DNA of 64,000 bases, taken from Rugalucina vietnamica (lineage: Eukaryota; Mollusca; Bivalvia; Lucinida; Lucinidae). The stretch lies in NCBI GenBank assembly GCA_964017185.1, contig OZ024870.1, positions 32,449,621-32,513,620 of the forward strand, in the 5' to 3' direction. The notes below the pieces were generated by a model that was given only the letters and a program-made list of their open reading frames with translations, searched no databases and was not told where the DNA came from. Below, one piece after another: positions 21,044 through 31,918 of the stretch (position 1 is its first letter; each line of letters opens with the position of its first letter). The position numbers and the translations under genes are program-made.

Positions 21044-22630
21044 AGGGCCCATTTGTTCAATTCACGACATCGTTAGCGAACAGTTCGCTCAAATTTCAAA
21101 CATATATTAAGCCTAGGTTACATTTGCCCCGATCATCGTACGATTTTTCGGTCTGCGATTTTCTCTACGATTTTTAGACATCGTAGGAGATCGTGGGCTA
21201 CGACGTATAAGTTGACAATTCATACGGGCATCGTACGATTTTTTGATCTGCCATTTGTCGACGTTCTCATACAAAAACGCAAGGCGATCGTACGGCAGTC
21301 GTATGTCTCCGCAGATAGTACGTAGATATCGTACGCATCCCGTGCGTTGTCCGTACGGAGTCCCTATACGTTTTGATACAAAACGCAAGGAGGCCGCACG
21401 GTAGTCGTAGGGTCTCCGCAGACTGTTAGTGGGTATCGTACGGAGTCCCTTGGACTTCTGACTGATGCCTTGGTTACATTTGGCCTACGATTAGCTTGCG
21501 ATGATCGTACGATGCCATTTTTTTGCATTTTCGTGCGGCCTCCGCAGGGTGACCTTACGATGTCCCTACGATTCTACGACTTCCTACGATCTCCGTAGCC
21601 TCTACGATCTTGTAATAGTCTGCACTATTACAAATTTTAAAATCGTAAGACCGTAGACCGTAGACACGTCGTAGGGCATCATACGGGCACCGTACGGATA
21701 CCCTGCGATAATCGAGCGGTCACCGCACGATTTTTTTATGATAATTTGGGAACAAAAATCGTACAGTGATCGTAGGGAGGCCGCAAGGGGTCATGCCTAG
21801 TAGGTTACATTTGCCCCGATCATTGTACGAATTTTCAGTCCGCGATTTCCCTACGATTTTTTACGACGTAGGTGTTTACAGTTCATACGACCATCGTTCG
21901 ATTTCTTGTTCTAGCTTTCTTCAATGTCCTGAGTCGGAACTGTTTGGAGATCGTAGGGAAATCAAAGGGTCTCCGCACACTTTAAGTTGAAATCGTACGG
22001 AGCCCATAAGATGGCCGTGAGGAGTCCTTACGATTTCTTGCGGTCTCCCTACGATGTTAGGTGTCCGTACGATTTTAATAAACTTGTGATATAACCGTAC
22101 GGATGCCGCACGATCACCCTAAAGGTCTACGATTATCTTATTATTTTAGTCCCCAAATTATCATAAAACCGTGCGGTGACCGCACGATCATCGCAGGGTT
22201 TCCGTAAGGCGCCCATACGATGATGCTACCTACGACGTGTCTACGGGCTACGGTCTTACGATTTTTAAAATTTGTAAAAGTGCAGACTACTACAAAATCG
22301 TAGAGGCTACGGAGATCGTAGGAAGCCGTAGGAAGTCGTAGGAAGCCGTAGAATCGTAGGGGCATCGTAGGGTCACCCTGCGGAGACCGCACGAAAATGC
22401 AAAAAATGGCATCGTACGATCATCGCAAGTTAATCGTAGGGCAAATGTAACCTAGGCTTTACAAATAAACTGTTATTTTTTGTTGATAATGCAATGCAAA
22501 GGATTCTCACATTTTATCAACAAAAATAACAGTAACGTTATATTTGTTTATAAATATAGTCGGCATTTACTTAACGAGTTGAGGTCTTAACGATGGCGTT
22601 AATCTAACGAAGTTTTAAACAACTGGCCCT
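21044..22630. mobile_element. MITE B, copy B2, split by element C
   Basis: The left fragment (21044-21109) has GGGCCCATTTGTTCAA, ACGACATCGTTAGCGAACAG and AAATTTCAAACAT; the right fragment (22459-22630) has TTTACAAATAAACTGTTATT, a central stem TTGATAATGCAATGC..ATTCTCACATTTTATCAAC and the terminus TTTTAAACAACTGGCCC. Together they correspond to all of B1, confirming that the sequence between them is an insertion. The central palindrome has decayed relative to B1. Confidence 0.82.
21110..22458. mobile_element. Foldback element C built of ATCGTACGAT-type words, nested in B2
   Basis: The termini are AAGCCTAGGTTACATTTGCC and its mirror. The end word GGTTACATTTG recurs inside at 21478 and 21800, dividing the element into blocks: blocks at 21112 and 21799 are direct repeats of each other, while the block 21473-21785 is the inverted partner of 22135-22456. 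The whole is saturated with CGTACGAT, TCGTAGGG, CCGCACGA words. No coding capacity. Confidence 0.82.
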
Positions 22631-22778
22631 AGGCGGGAAAGAAATGATGCTAGATATCAAAAAGTATAAGAATGCGTAAGATGACTAAGATGGCTCTTTC
22701 TCAGAAAGGTGACCACCCTGCTAGCATCAACTAAAATAAAGGGGGCTAGTACAATAGAGAAGTAGACAGACCATGACG

Positions 22779-23044
22779 AAAACATGTCCGTGTAATATAC
22801 AGAGATTTTTAAAGTTGTAAAAAATGAATTTTTCAGAAGAAAAAGTTCAAGATATTTTTCTTATTTTTGCTCCAAACATAGATTGTGGGTACATGTTAGA
22901 ACCGCCTCGGCGAGGCGGTTCTAACGAGTACCCACAATCTATGGTTTGGAGCAAAAATAAGAAAAATAGGTATACCCCTGCATACCCCAATTTTACTATA
23001 TAAAAGTGGGGTATAAGTGGGTATACATTTCACGGACATGTTTT
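22779..23044. mobile_element. MITE family E, copy E1
   Basis: The ends are inverted AAAACATGTCCGTG. A ~44 bp-arm stem in the middle runs CTCCAAACATAGATTGTGGG inward to GTTAGAACCGCCTCG and back out through GCGAGGCGGTTCTAAC. A second inverted word TATACCCC..GGGGTATA lies to the right of it. Non-coding. Confidence 0.8.
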
Positions 23045-23109
23045 CCTGGTGCCATATAGGCAACAAAATCACACAGAACAACCAGAAGTAAAATAGTGTT
23101 ATAGCACAA

Positions 23110-25450
23110 TACAAATAATTTATTCAGCATTAAACATTAATTACAATGTTTATAGCCACATAGAACATATATAAATAAATTTTGCTACATTGCAAATGAC
23201 CTTTCTTGATGTAGAGGATAGCAGGCTTTCAAACTTTCTTAGACTCGGCCAATGACAATAATACAATTTAAAATATTTCATTCTTAATTCTCTGTATCGA
23301 GGGCAGACTAATAAAAATGATATTCGTCTTCAATTTTATTCATTGAGCATGATCTACAGAGCCTAGTTTGCCTATTCATGTCGTCATATCTACCGGTTTC
23401 AATTTTCAAGTCATGTGATGAAGTTCTAAATCTAGTCAAAGCGATTTTGTATTTCTTCTCAGGAATAACGTCTAGGTATTTTTCTATTTCAAAAGAATGC
23501 TTAAAGATACAGTAAGATTCCAGTCGTGAGGAGTTATTAATTTCTGAATACCAAGACTGTTTATAAGTATCAAAAATTCTAAGCTTGATTGTTTCAAAGG
23601 GGATTTCAATTTCGGACTGGAGTTGCCAAATATATTCTAAACCGTGTGTTTGCAGGATGTGTTTAATTTGCCAGGCCCAATTATATCCGCGATAGTTAAG
23701 ATCATTGTCAGCATCTTTCTTTAACATATCATAAATCTGCTTGACGAGCGACGTGTCGCTTAGTAGCAATATTTTCTTCCAATACTTTATCATATTGAGT
23801 TTACGAATAATTATAAGGGGTACCCTGCCTAATTCTCCGTAAAGGGCAGACAAGTTTGTTGATTTTTTCACTCCCAGTATACGTCTAAGAAATTTCGTGT
23901 GTACTAATTCGATATCTGTGGCATTGTGCATTCCCCATATTTCCGATCCGAAATTTAAGATTGATGCGACTAACGTATCGAACAATTTACATTTCTGTAT
24001 TGTTGGCAATTCTATTTTATCAAATATCATGAAAAGATTGTGTAGCGCGAATGCAGCGTGTTTAGCAATGCATTTCTGGCTTCGATACCAATTTCCGTTT
24101 TTAAACAGTGTAATGCCTAGATATTTGAACGACTCGACAACTTGAATGACAGTGTTATAAATATAGAAATCATAATATGTTGAATATCGTCCTTTCTCGA
24201 ATATCATTACTTTAGTCTTTTCTATATTTATTTTAAGTCCCCAAAGGCGGCAGTAAGTTTCTATATCTGTTAAAATTGATTGCAGAGATTCGGGTGACGT
24301 CGCGAATGCTACTTGGTCGTCAGCGTATAAAATGAGAAATAATTTTAGCTCGTTCAGAGTAAATATGTTTTCAAGGTCCGAATTTATGTTTGCAACTATA
24401 TCGTTCACAAATAGCATAAATAGGAGCGGCGAACTCGGGTCCCCTTGTTTTAAACCGATGTCGGATTCAAAAAAGTTCGAATAGGATCCCCTATATCTTA
24501 TACATGATTTAACTGTATTATACATTGATTTAATAGCGTTTACTAATTTACTATTTATGTTCTGAGATAACAGTTTTTGCCAGAGAAAAGTTCGGTCAAT
24601 TTTATCAAAACATTTCTCATAATCTATGAAAACACAATATAGTTTTTGTCCAGAATTTAAAACCTTAGATATAATGGAATGAAAGATGAATATACAATCA
24701 GTGATCGACTTGCCTTTTTGAAATCCGAATTGGTTTTTACTTATTTTTTCATAAGTTTCTGCCCAAGTTGTCAATCTGTTTAGAAGAAGTTGGGAGTAGG
24801 TCTTTGCTAAAATATTTATAAGTGTGATTCCGCGGTAGTTTGAGCTGTTACTGACATCACCTTTTTTGAAAATCGGTGTTATAATACCTTCGCCCCAAGA
24901 GCTTGGATATTCTCCTGTGTTAAACATTCTATTGTATAGCCTGAGTAGAAAAGAGGAAATAAAGTCATACGCTGTTTTAATTATTTCGCTGGAGATGGAA
25001 TCTAAACCCGGTGATTTGTTATCTTTTTGAGAAAACACTGCTCGACGCAGTTCTGGTTCTGTAAATGCATAGTCGAGTTCTTCAAATGTTGTTTCGTTAC
25101 CTAAGTCAAAGTTTGTTGTATCAGACTCAGGGTTTATGTCATGCGTTTCTCCAAACCTTTGAAATGATCGTGTAACTGTTCGATTGTAAGTGTGTCCGCT
25201 TTTTCCGGTGTTTTATTGTACGATGCTTTAATGTTTTTCCAAAACTTTTTAGGATTCGATTTTGCCAATCTGTTTACGCGTAATCCTTCGTTAATTTTAT
25301 ATTTTTGTTTCGCTTTTTTCTTAATTCGATTAAACCGCGTCCGCGCTCGCGTAAATGTTTTACGGGATTCTTCCGTTTGTGATTTCTTAAAATTATTTCT
25401 TATAGAAATGCACCTACTGTATATCTGCAGTTTGACAACGGCACATTACT
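23110..25450 (-). pseudogene. Non-LTR retrotransposon (LINE) reverse transcriptase, 5'-truncated and frameshifted
   Basis: The main open stretch (25038-23308) is a LINE reverse transcriptase: palm/fingers motifs NKSPGLDSISSEIIK, YRGITLINILAKTYSQLLLNR, CVFIDYEKCFDKIDR, GLKQGDPSSPLLFMLFVNDI and the catalytic LILYADDQ, with the thumb after it. Two single-base shifts can be read around it. Upstream, a lysine/arginine-rich pre-RT stretch (25425-25165, with RLAKSNPKKFWKNIKASYNK) is in another frame. Downstream, past the apparent stop at 23308, the frame continues LVCPRYRELRMKYF.. to TAA at 23150-23152, completing a C-terminal CxxC..H..C motif (LCRSC...HFYLVC). The endonuclease domain is absent. The clade is not assigned. 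Frameshifts could be decay or assembly error. Confidence 0.85.
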
Positions 25451-25715
25451 ATAACATGCCCATGCAATATACAGAGATTTTTGCAAGAAGCAAAATTGAC
25501 CATTTTTATTGGAAAAGTTTTATTTTTATCTTTTTATTATTATTTTTTTATTTTCGCTAAAACATACATTGTGGGTACACGTTAGAACCGCCTAGGCGAG
25601 TACCCACAATGCATGTTTTGGATAAAAATAATAAAATTAGGTGTACCCCTGCAAACTCCAGTTTTTCTACATAAAAGTGGGGTTTAAGGGGATATATATT
25701 ACACGGACATGTTTT
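25451..25715. mobile_element. MITE E, copy E2
   Basis: Same orientation and layout as E1: AACATGCCCATG at left, ACACGGACATGTTTT at right, central stem TTGTGGGTACACGTTAGAACC..GCGAGTACCCACAATG with the innermost GGCGGTTCTAAC arm deleted. It abuts the 5' break of the LINE at 23110-25450. Confidence 0.75.
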
Positions 25716-26336
25716 CCTAATGAGTTTGTAAAATGGTTACGTCTGGTATGGTTTGAAAATGTATGTGAATTGGTCTGAATAATTTTAAAGTTCAATTAGG
25801 AAACAAAATCGAGTACTGATGAATAATTAATGTCTTAATTTAATAAGTTCTATGCATTCAATTATTTCTTGAAATTATTTTGTTTGCTTTAGATCGAAAG
25901 TTGTTTCTCTCCTTTGTCCAAATTTTCAATAAAACGGCCTAGTTCTATCTAATCACACACTAAATACAACTTCTAGTGACGTGCTTGAAGACGGAATAAT
26001 ATACAAAATGGTATAGTTTTGCGTTTGGATTTCTTGCATTTTTTGCACGCTGTCTTTTACCAAGTAAAAACGTTTTATAAACTGCATTCCGACAATATTA
26101 AAAAAGCTGAGTTGTATAAGTTAGGCATAGTCCGAGAAAAAAATGTAACATTTGATTGAAACTCAGTTTCACAAAGAACTTACAGGAAATGAAAGCATCA
26201 AAGACTTTTCAGTTGCTTGGGTAAAGAACAGTCTACTCATTGTACCAGTATGGTGACAAAAAGCCGCGTCTACATATAAGATTGGAGCTATTTTCTACAT
26301 AGAAAAGTGGGGTGGTAAAATAATACTGAAACATTT

Positions 26337-26496
26337 GAGCCGCCTCATCAGAAAACAAACAATATGCGTATGCGAAAATAGTTTTCGCTTTAGTACAATC
26401 CCTCTTTTTCTTAAATCCAAAATCCATTTCAAGCCTCTAGCGGTTTGTGTCGGACCTGGTCGGAAACTAAATTGTTGTTTCTCTCAGTGAAGGCTC
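26337..26496 (-). mobile_element. MITE A, copy A16, hairpin removed
   Basis: Minus orientation. The hairpin is reduced to GCGAAAATAGTTTTCGC, i.e. only the outermost 7 bp of each arm remain around TAG. The right end is worn (AGTGAAGGCTC) and lies 24 nt before the next exon. Confidence 0.8.
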
Positions 26497-26520
26497 TTTT
26501 TTTGTTTTGTTTTGTTTTAG

Positions 26521-26605
26521 CTTAGCTTCGTATTTACCAGCCTCTCGCTCCTACTGCTGTTCCAACCGGTCGTCTCAAGTGCCACAACAACTGTGCCCCA
26601 ACCAG
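26521..26605 (+). CDS. Candidate signal-peptide exon, possibly of the downstream lectin gene
   Basis: The acceptor is a long T/G tract ending GTTTTAG at 26520; the donor GTAGTT starts at 26606. In phase 0 the 85 nt exon reads LSFVFTSLSLLLLFQPVVSS then ATTTVPQP, plus one base. This has the hydrophobic core and small-residue cleavage region (VVSSA) of a secretory signal, followed by a Thr/Pro-rich stretch; a start codon would be in an earlier exon. The one-base overhang fits the lectin exon at 58742, and joining them gives TTTVPQPATTPTISQR, a continuous Thr/Pro linker. The link over 32 kb is inference; the exon may belong to another gene or be fortuitous. Confidence 0.45.
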
Positions 26606-26619
26606 GTAGTTTGATATTT

Positions 26620-26858
26620 GAGCCGTCTCGAGGGAAAACCAACAATGTGGTTTTCGAACAGATCTGACACAAACCGGCCTGTACAGCTACAGAAGCAGGC
26701 TAGACGCTTGAAATTTTGGAGTTAAGTAGAGAAGGAATTGTACTATCCGAGTAGCGAAAACAAAGGCGCTGATCAGCTTCGCGGTTACCGCGAAGCTGAT
26801 CTGCGCCTTCAGTTTGTTTTCGCCTATGCAGATTGTTGGTTTTCCCACGGTGCGGCTC
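26620..26858 (+). mobile_element. MITE A, copy A17, against a splice donor
   Basis: Complete, ATTT on both sides (26616-26619 and 26859-26862). It starts 14 nt after the donor of the candidate exon. The right hairpin arm carries a four-base insertion (GCGCCTTCAGTTTGTTTTCGC). A small extra body fragment (ATGGTCCGACACAAACCGGTC) lies at about 26903-26923. Confidence 0.88.
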
Positions 26859-27130
26859 ATTTGTGCCTTCACAGGAGAAAAAAAAACGTTTGGGATTCGG
26901 ACATGGTCCGACACAAACCGGTCATGAAACTATGCGGACGAACCACAAAACAAAGAAACAAAAAATGCAACTACGTACAGCGGGACTGAAGACACGCGAA
27001 AATCATAGATTTACCCTTCTATATATTCAATTCTATACCGTTTATTTCAAGTCATTTACAAATTTTCAAGCAGAAAACTTGTCATTTTTATGAATGGCTT
27101 CTGATGCTGCTATGCGGACCCAACACATAA

Positions 27131-27132
27131 TA

Positions 27133-27196
<64 letters not shown>
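27131..27196. repeat. (TAT)n microsatellite
   Basis: About 22 uninterrupted trinucleotides. A second array of the same motif is at 37700-37768. Confidence 0.95.
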
Positions 27197-27197
<1 letters not shown>

Positions 27198-28192
27198 TGT
27201 GCTTAACCCACAGAGCATGAAATCTTCCCGCCATGAGAAGTTATCAAAATGTTTACAAATGGTATACACGTGGCAAAAATGCCAACGTATCAGTTTAAGA
27301 AATTGAGTGACGAACTACGCACAATATTGGTGACCCCTAACGTTACAAAGCGTAAAAGACGTTAGGAAGTTTAATTAATTGGAATAATACCGTTGTCTTC
27401 ATTCCTACGGCAAACTAGACTGGCTCCAGTCCTATGTTCATTATTTTCCCATAACACTATAGTACATTGAACTACATTCATCAGGTTCTATAACCTCCAC
27501 AAAATTTCTTGCATAAAGATTTACCTCTCTTCACAGCCTCAGAACATAGTCAAAACTGAGACATCAGAAGATTTTGAGCCATGTATTGAGTATGCATGTT
27601 TTATTGATAAACAATCATTTTGACGACGGGAGCCAGTCTAACGGCAAACATGCCAAACCTTAACATGAACAGTACGATGCTCTAAAATAATTTGAATGTG
27701 CAGTTCCCCATGATCTGAAATAGAGAACCTGGGCAGAATAATGTGTAATTGACATACACGTGTCTTTATTTGTCAAAAAGTTTTAAAGTATTATATTTCT
27801 GCTGACTTCTCAAAGGTATGTGAGGCCAAGATGTAGACCATTGCAAATGTATACTGTTTCAACTGCACAAATATTTCGTCAGTCAAAAATGGCAATGAGG
27901 CATTCCCTTACAGTCCCTCATATGATATCATCATGACTATAACAAACGTGACTGAACTTGAAAATCGAAACCAACGTGAACGCGATCTAGTACAGATACA
28001 TGTATTAAAATAAAAAAATATCATTTTATTTTTTTAAAGGGAAATGTTAGAAAAGAACTATTAAAAACTTTAAACGACAATAGCCCAACATTAGTGACAA
28101 ATATAATTAAGTAATCTCGAATAATCTGGTCAAGGCTAATGTTTTAATGGGCAAGGTTGAAATTAGTGTAAATTGTATGTCTTGATAGTTGG

Positions 28193-28320
28193 TAAATTTA
28201 CTATTGCAAGGCGTCTGCCTGTAGCTAATTTACCGACATTCTTCTATTGCCAGACGCCTGTCAAAAGCACATTTACTGAATATTTGCTATTGACAGACGT
28301 CTGTAAATTGACACCCTGAT
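28193..28320. repeat. Short tandem repeat, ~50 bp unit
   Basis: Three units each with TTTACT, ATTGC(A/C)A and AGACGCCTGT(A/C)AA-like words (AGGCGTCTGCCTGTAGC; CAGACGCCTGTCAAAAGC; CAGACGTCTGTAAATTGAC). The surrounding 27200-30100 is otherwise without recognised genes or elements. Confidence 0.55.
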
Positions 28321-30109
28321 TAGATATGACGTCACGATGGTAAAAAATGTGACTGTGACATTTTGGAAGACAATTGCAGTTCTAAACATTAACCGATAAC
28401 AAAACTTACATCGCCGTGTTCAGCAAAGAAATCGTATTTTATATGATTTTTTCATCGCCACTTGATTGATATAACATGTTCATATTACGTTTTGTTATAA
28501 TACAACGTCAATTATCGGCACTGGGACATTCTGGGGGACAATTGCTTTTTCACTTTTCTTTTTTACTTGAAACCAAACCCTAAAAATAATTAAATCTATC
28601 GAATCTACGAAGAAAACGTATTTTTTCAGCAGCAAAACTTTTGCGATGGCTTGACTAACGAAGATACTGCTTTTACAATAAAGCGCTTTTCTACTTGTTT
28701 TGGCACTCAGATGGGACATCGCTTATGGCTTTAGTCAAACACCCGTCATTTCTTCATTGGAATAATTTCACCAACATGACAGAAAACAATGTCGCTTTCC
28801 TTTTATCAAACTCTTTTTCGATTTTTACCGTCAGGTAAACCTTACCACCGATGCAACTACCTCGACAAACAATTAAATGAAACACGGCACACGCTGTGGT
28901 TTTCGAAAATTATGAATAAAATGTTCTTAAACGGATCAGAAATATGACGACAATTTCTAAACCATCTTTTCGAAAAAAAAGTCACTGAAAATTTTAGTAT
29001 AAACGGATTTCTACGTCAACAAATAATAACATTTTCTCAGTTTTACAAGCAAGCAAAGCACGCGTTTTCACTTGAAAGTGTCGCCAGTATCTTGCGTAAC
29101 GTCAATAACTGTCTTTCCATTAAATATTTTGCTTTCAAATTTTGCATACTATTCCTTGACGAACATTTGCGCATGATGACTAGACAATTTTGAATAAATT
29201 TAATCACGTGACCACGTCATAAAAGAATCATGCAAAAACAATTTTTCTGCACCTGCTGATCATGGAGACTGTATTTTGGTAATCTTTGAATGGAATTATA
29301 CAGCTTGATGTTTGTCGAATGGAAGGCACAAGAAAGAATTCGCCTCTCTGTCCAAAAATTCGCTAGGGCGGCCGGCAAAGTAGAGAGGGTAGATCGTTTA
29401 GCGTAGATACGTTTAAAATACGTTTACAATCAATTTAACAGTGGCGTTTTATTTTCACCTTTTTTTCAGGCTAGCAAGTCGCATAATATCATGGCACCTA
29501 TAGTTTGGACGTCGACCGCCTCTTCTTATGTTGACATTTTCAGTCACCTTTACCTCTGTCTATCGTCCCAACACGTTGTCGCACTTAACAATAATTCACA
29601 TGCAAGTGGTAAACGTTTGGTTTCAAATTGCACTGCTCAGTGGCAGTAATAAAATTGTGACCGGGTCACATTTTTTCAATGCGAAATCGTAATTAGTGCT
29701 AGTTAGAGCGAATGGGGTTCGAATATCCACCAGGTACTGGCTGTGTAAGATAAAACGACATGGATCCTCAAGAAATCAAATTTTTAATTACAAGTCTTTT
29801 TGCGACGCTTTTTTCGGTACAAAACTGACTTTTATGTCAATGGGTGTAACATTTATTTTATTAAACAGATCATGAAATTGGACTTATTTTGCGATTTTCA
29901 CCGGCGTATCGATTCTGTTGTATTTATTTAAGCAGCTTTGGATTTTTCGAATGAGGGGTACGGTTTCAAAAAGTTCGATTATTTTGGACAGAAATCACCA
30001 ATTGCGATAAAATTTCAGCATTCTGTTTGAAAATGGTTATTTTCACGATGTAGAGAAATTGAAGACTAACAGTCTTTTCGTTTTTTAGCTATTCAACAAA
30101 ATATTGCTA

Positions 30110-30540
30110 GGTGCGTTGGGAATTTTGTTAAAGACCTATTTCCATGTAATAAGGGACAGGACACTAGAAAACCTAGTGGTCTGACATTGACTCAGAATAC
30201 AGGTAGGGACCAGAACAGGAAAAATCACATTGATTGCAGAGGGAGGCAGTTTTATTGTACAGGTTATCAGGGACCATAAAACCAATAAACAGTGGAATTA
30301 CAGGTATTATCCTATAGGGGCCTCTTTATTACTCCCTGCAGAGATGTGATAATCACCTCATTATGACAGTCCTTTGATCTATGGACCGTATTGCACCATT
30401 AGGGTTCACTGGTTACGGGACGTTTCGCGCAAAAACCAGTTCCTTCGACCGGGACGATTCGAGCAAAAAACCGAACGGGACGGTTCGCGCAAAAAAAACT
30501 GGGACGATTCGCTCAAAATCAAATTTAGAGGTCGATTCAC
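30110..30540. mobile_element. Family H repeat, fragment H3
   Basis: Words such as GATGTGATAATCACCTCATT, ATGACAGTCCTTTGATCTA and ATTGACTCAGAATACAGGTA recur inverted at 57440-57680. The right edge carries a cluster of CGGGACG(A/G)TTCGCGCAAAAA words, which also mark the edges of H1 and H2. Confidence 0.7.
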
Positions 30541-31451
30541 CCATTTTTTGTAATAAATAAATTGATTGATACAATAAGTGTTTTGCTTTGCAAATGAGCA
30601 TGATTCCAATCTCTCTCTAAGCTTGTGAATGTGGGAAGCGATTTCAACACTCTGCCACATTTTTCATAAACTTGTTATGAAAGGTCGTTGTTTTCGATGC
30701 GTGAGCGAAAAACATGCATGTACACGGGTAAATCCGTTTTTATAGCCTCAACCCTTCAATGTACTTTTCTATAGCTATTACTGTAATGGAAAAGGTTCAT
30801 ATAGATATTCATCCGAGAAAAAAAGAAGTCTGGTTTTAAAAGATTGTTTATTCGTCAATATGATTATTTTAGAATGTAAAGCTGTAGACATACAAAAAGT
30901 AAATCGATTGTTTTGTCAACTGGGACACTTAAAAGTTTGAAAGTTACTAACGTGTCAAATTAAAAAGAATGCTTAGAGGCCATGGGTAGTGATTCGGTCG
31001 GCGGTCATCAGTCTGCGGTCTTTGCAAGCCTTAGGCATATTCGTCCCCAATTATTTCGATACAAATTGTTATTTCGGTTTCTAATCTATAAACGACATGC
31101 TTAAGACATGATTTCTATCATTGATTATGCCTGTAGTGCCTGTCTGTTCTTCATAATAATAATAGTTCATCGCGGTTTGTATTTAGCGCCACTTCAATAG
31201 TTTTTTTATGATAACCTCGAAGGTACGAATGAAGCCGAGATAGCCTGATTCTCTTTCCTTTTCTATTAATCAAGGGCGGGAAAATGATTCGGTATCAATT
31301 ATGCATGGCACTGGTTCCTATTCCGAATATATTTACATATAACATAAACCTGATAACGGGAAACCAGCCGATAATGGCAACTATTTTTAGATTATTATTT
31401 ATAGATCATAAATGTTAATAATAACATGAGTAATGCCGTTAAAAGTCTGTC

Positions 31452-31520
31452 GGCCCCATTAGCTCAGTGTCTTAAGCATCGGTCTTCTAATCAGACTCTT
31501 ACAGGTTCGAATCTCGCCGC
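31452..31520 (+). pseudogene. tRNA-like sequence, anticodon-position TCT, probably not functional
   Basis: Has a recognisable A box (TTAGCTCAGTGTCTTAAGC), an anticodon-loop-like CTTCTAA (TCT, arginine) and box B (GGTTCGAATCT), followed by T-runs that could stop RNA polymerase III. The acceptor ends (GGCCCCA and the bases after CTCGCCG) do not pair over seven positions, and the T stem is poor, so it is either a tRNA pseudogene or a lone SINE head. Confidence 0.5.
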
Positions 31521-31709
31521 ATATCCGCTATAATTCATTTTTTTTATTTTATTATTCTTTTTTTTTTTATCATAATAAGTTTCTTTTCTTTCTTCATTCG
31601 TTTTTATTCCTCCTTTTTATATGGAGTCTATTTAGCAGTACGTTGAAAAAGTTGTTCAGTACTGGCGATAACTGGTAGGCCCAGACAGATGAATGTTGCA
31701 TTATCAAAT

Positions 31710-31918
31710 GAGCCGCGTCACAAGAAAACCGGATTTTTGCCTATGCGAAAACAAGCGAAGCTGATCAGCGCCTTTGTTTTCGCTACACGGATAGTACACT
31801 TTCTCTTCTTATTAAATCCGAAATTTCAGGTTTCTATGCTGCTTCTGGGACTGTACATGTCGGTTTGTGTCATACTTGGTCGGAAACCCCGAAGACCGGT
31901 TTTCTCGCGTCGCGGCTC
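31710..31918 (-). mobile_element. MITE A, copy A18, one hairpin arm lost
   Basis: Termini GAGCCGCGTCACAAG and CGCGTCGCGGCTC. The left arm is cut to GCGAAAACAAGCGAAGCTGA, so it runs straight into the right arm. The CCGAAGACCGGTTTTC right end matches the subtype of A5. Confidence 0.83.

Noticed and set aside
22893-22923. GC-rich hairpin resembling a transcription terminator (GAACCGCCTCG..CGAGGCGGTTC)
   Set aside because: It is the centre of MITE E, found also in E2 (partly deleted) and E3, in a eukaryotic genome.
27094-27306. Poly-tyrosine frame; likewise the poly-isoleucine frame at 37573-37785
   Set aside because: Translations of (TAT)n microsatellites.
31452-31520. Functional tRNA-Arg(TCT)
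   Set aside because: Acceptor and T stems do not pair properly; kept only as a tRNA-like pseudogene.
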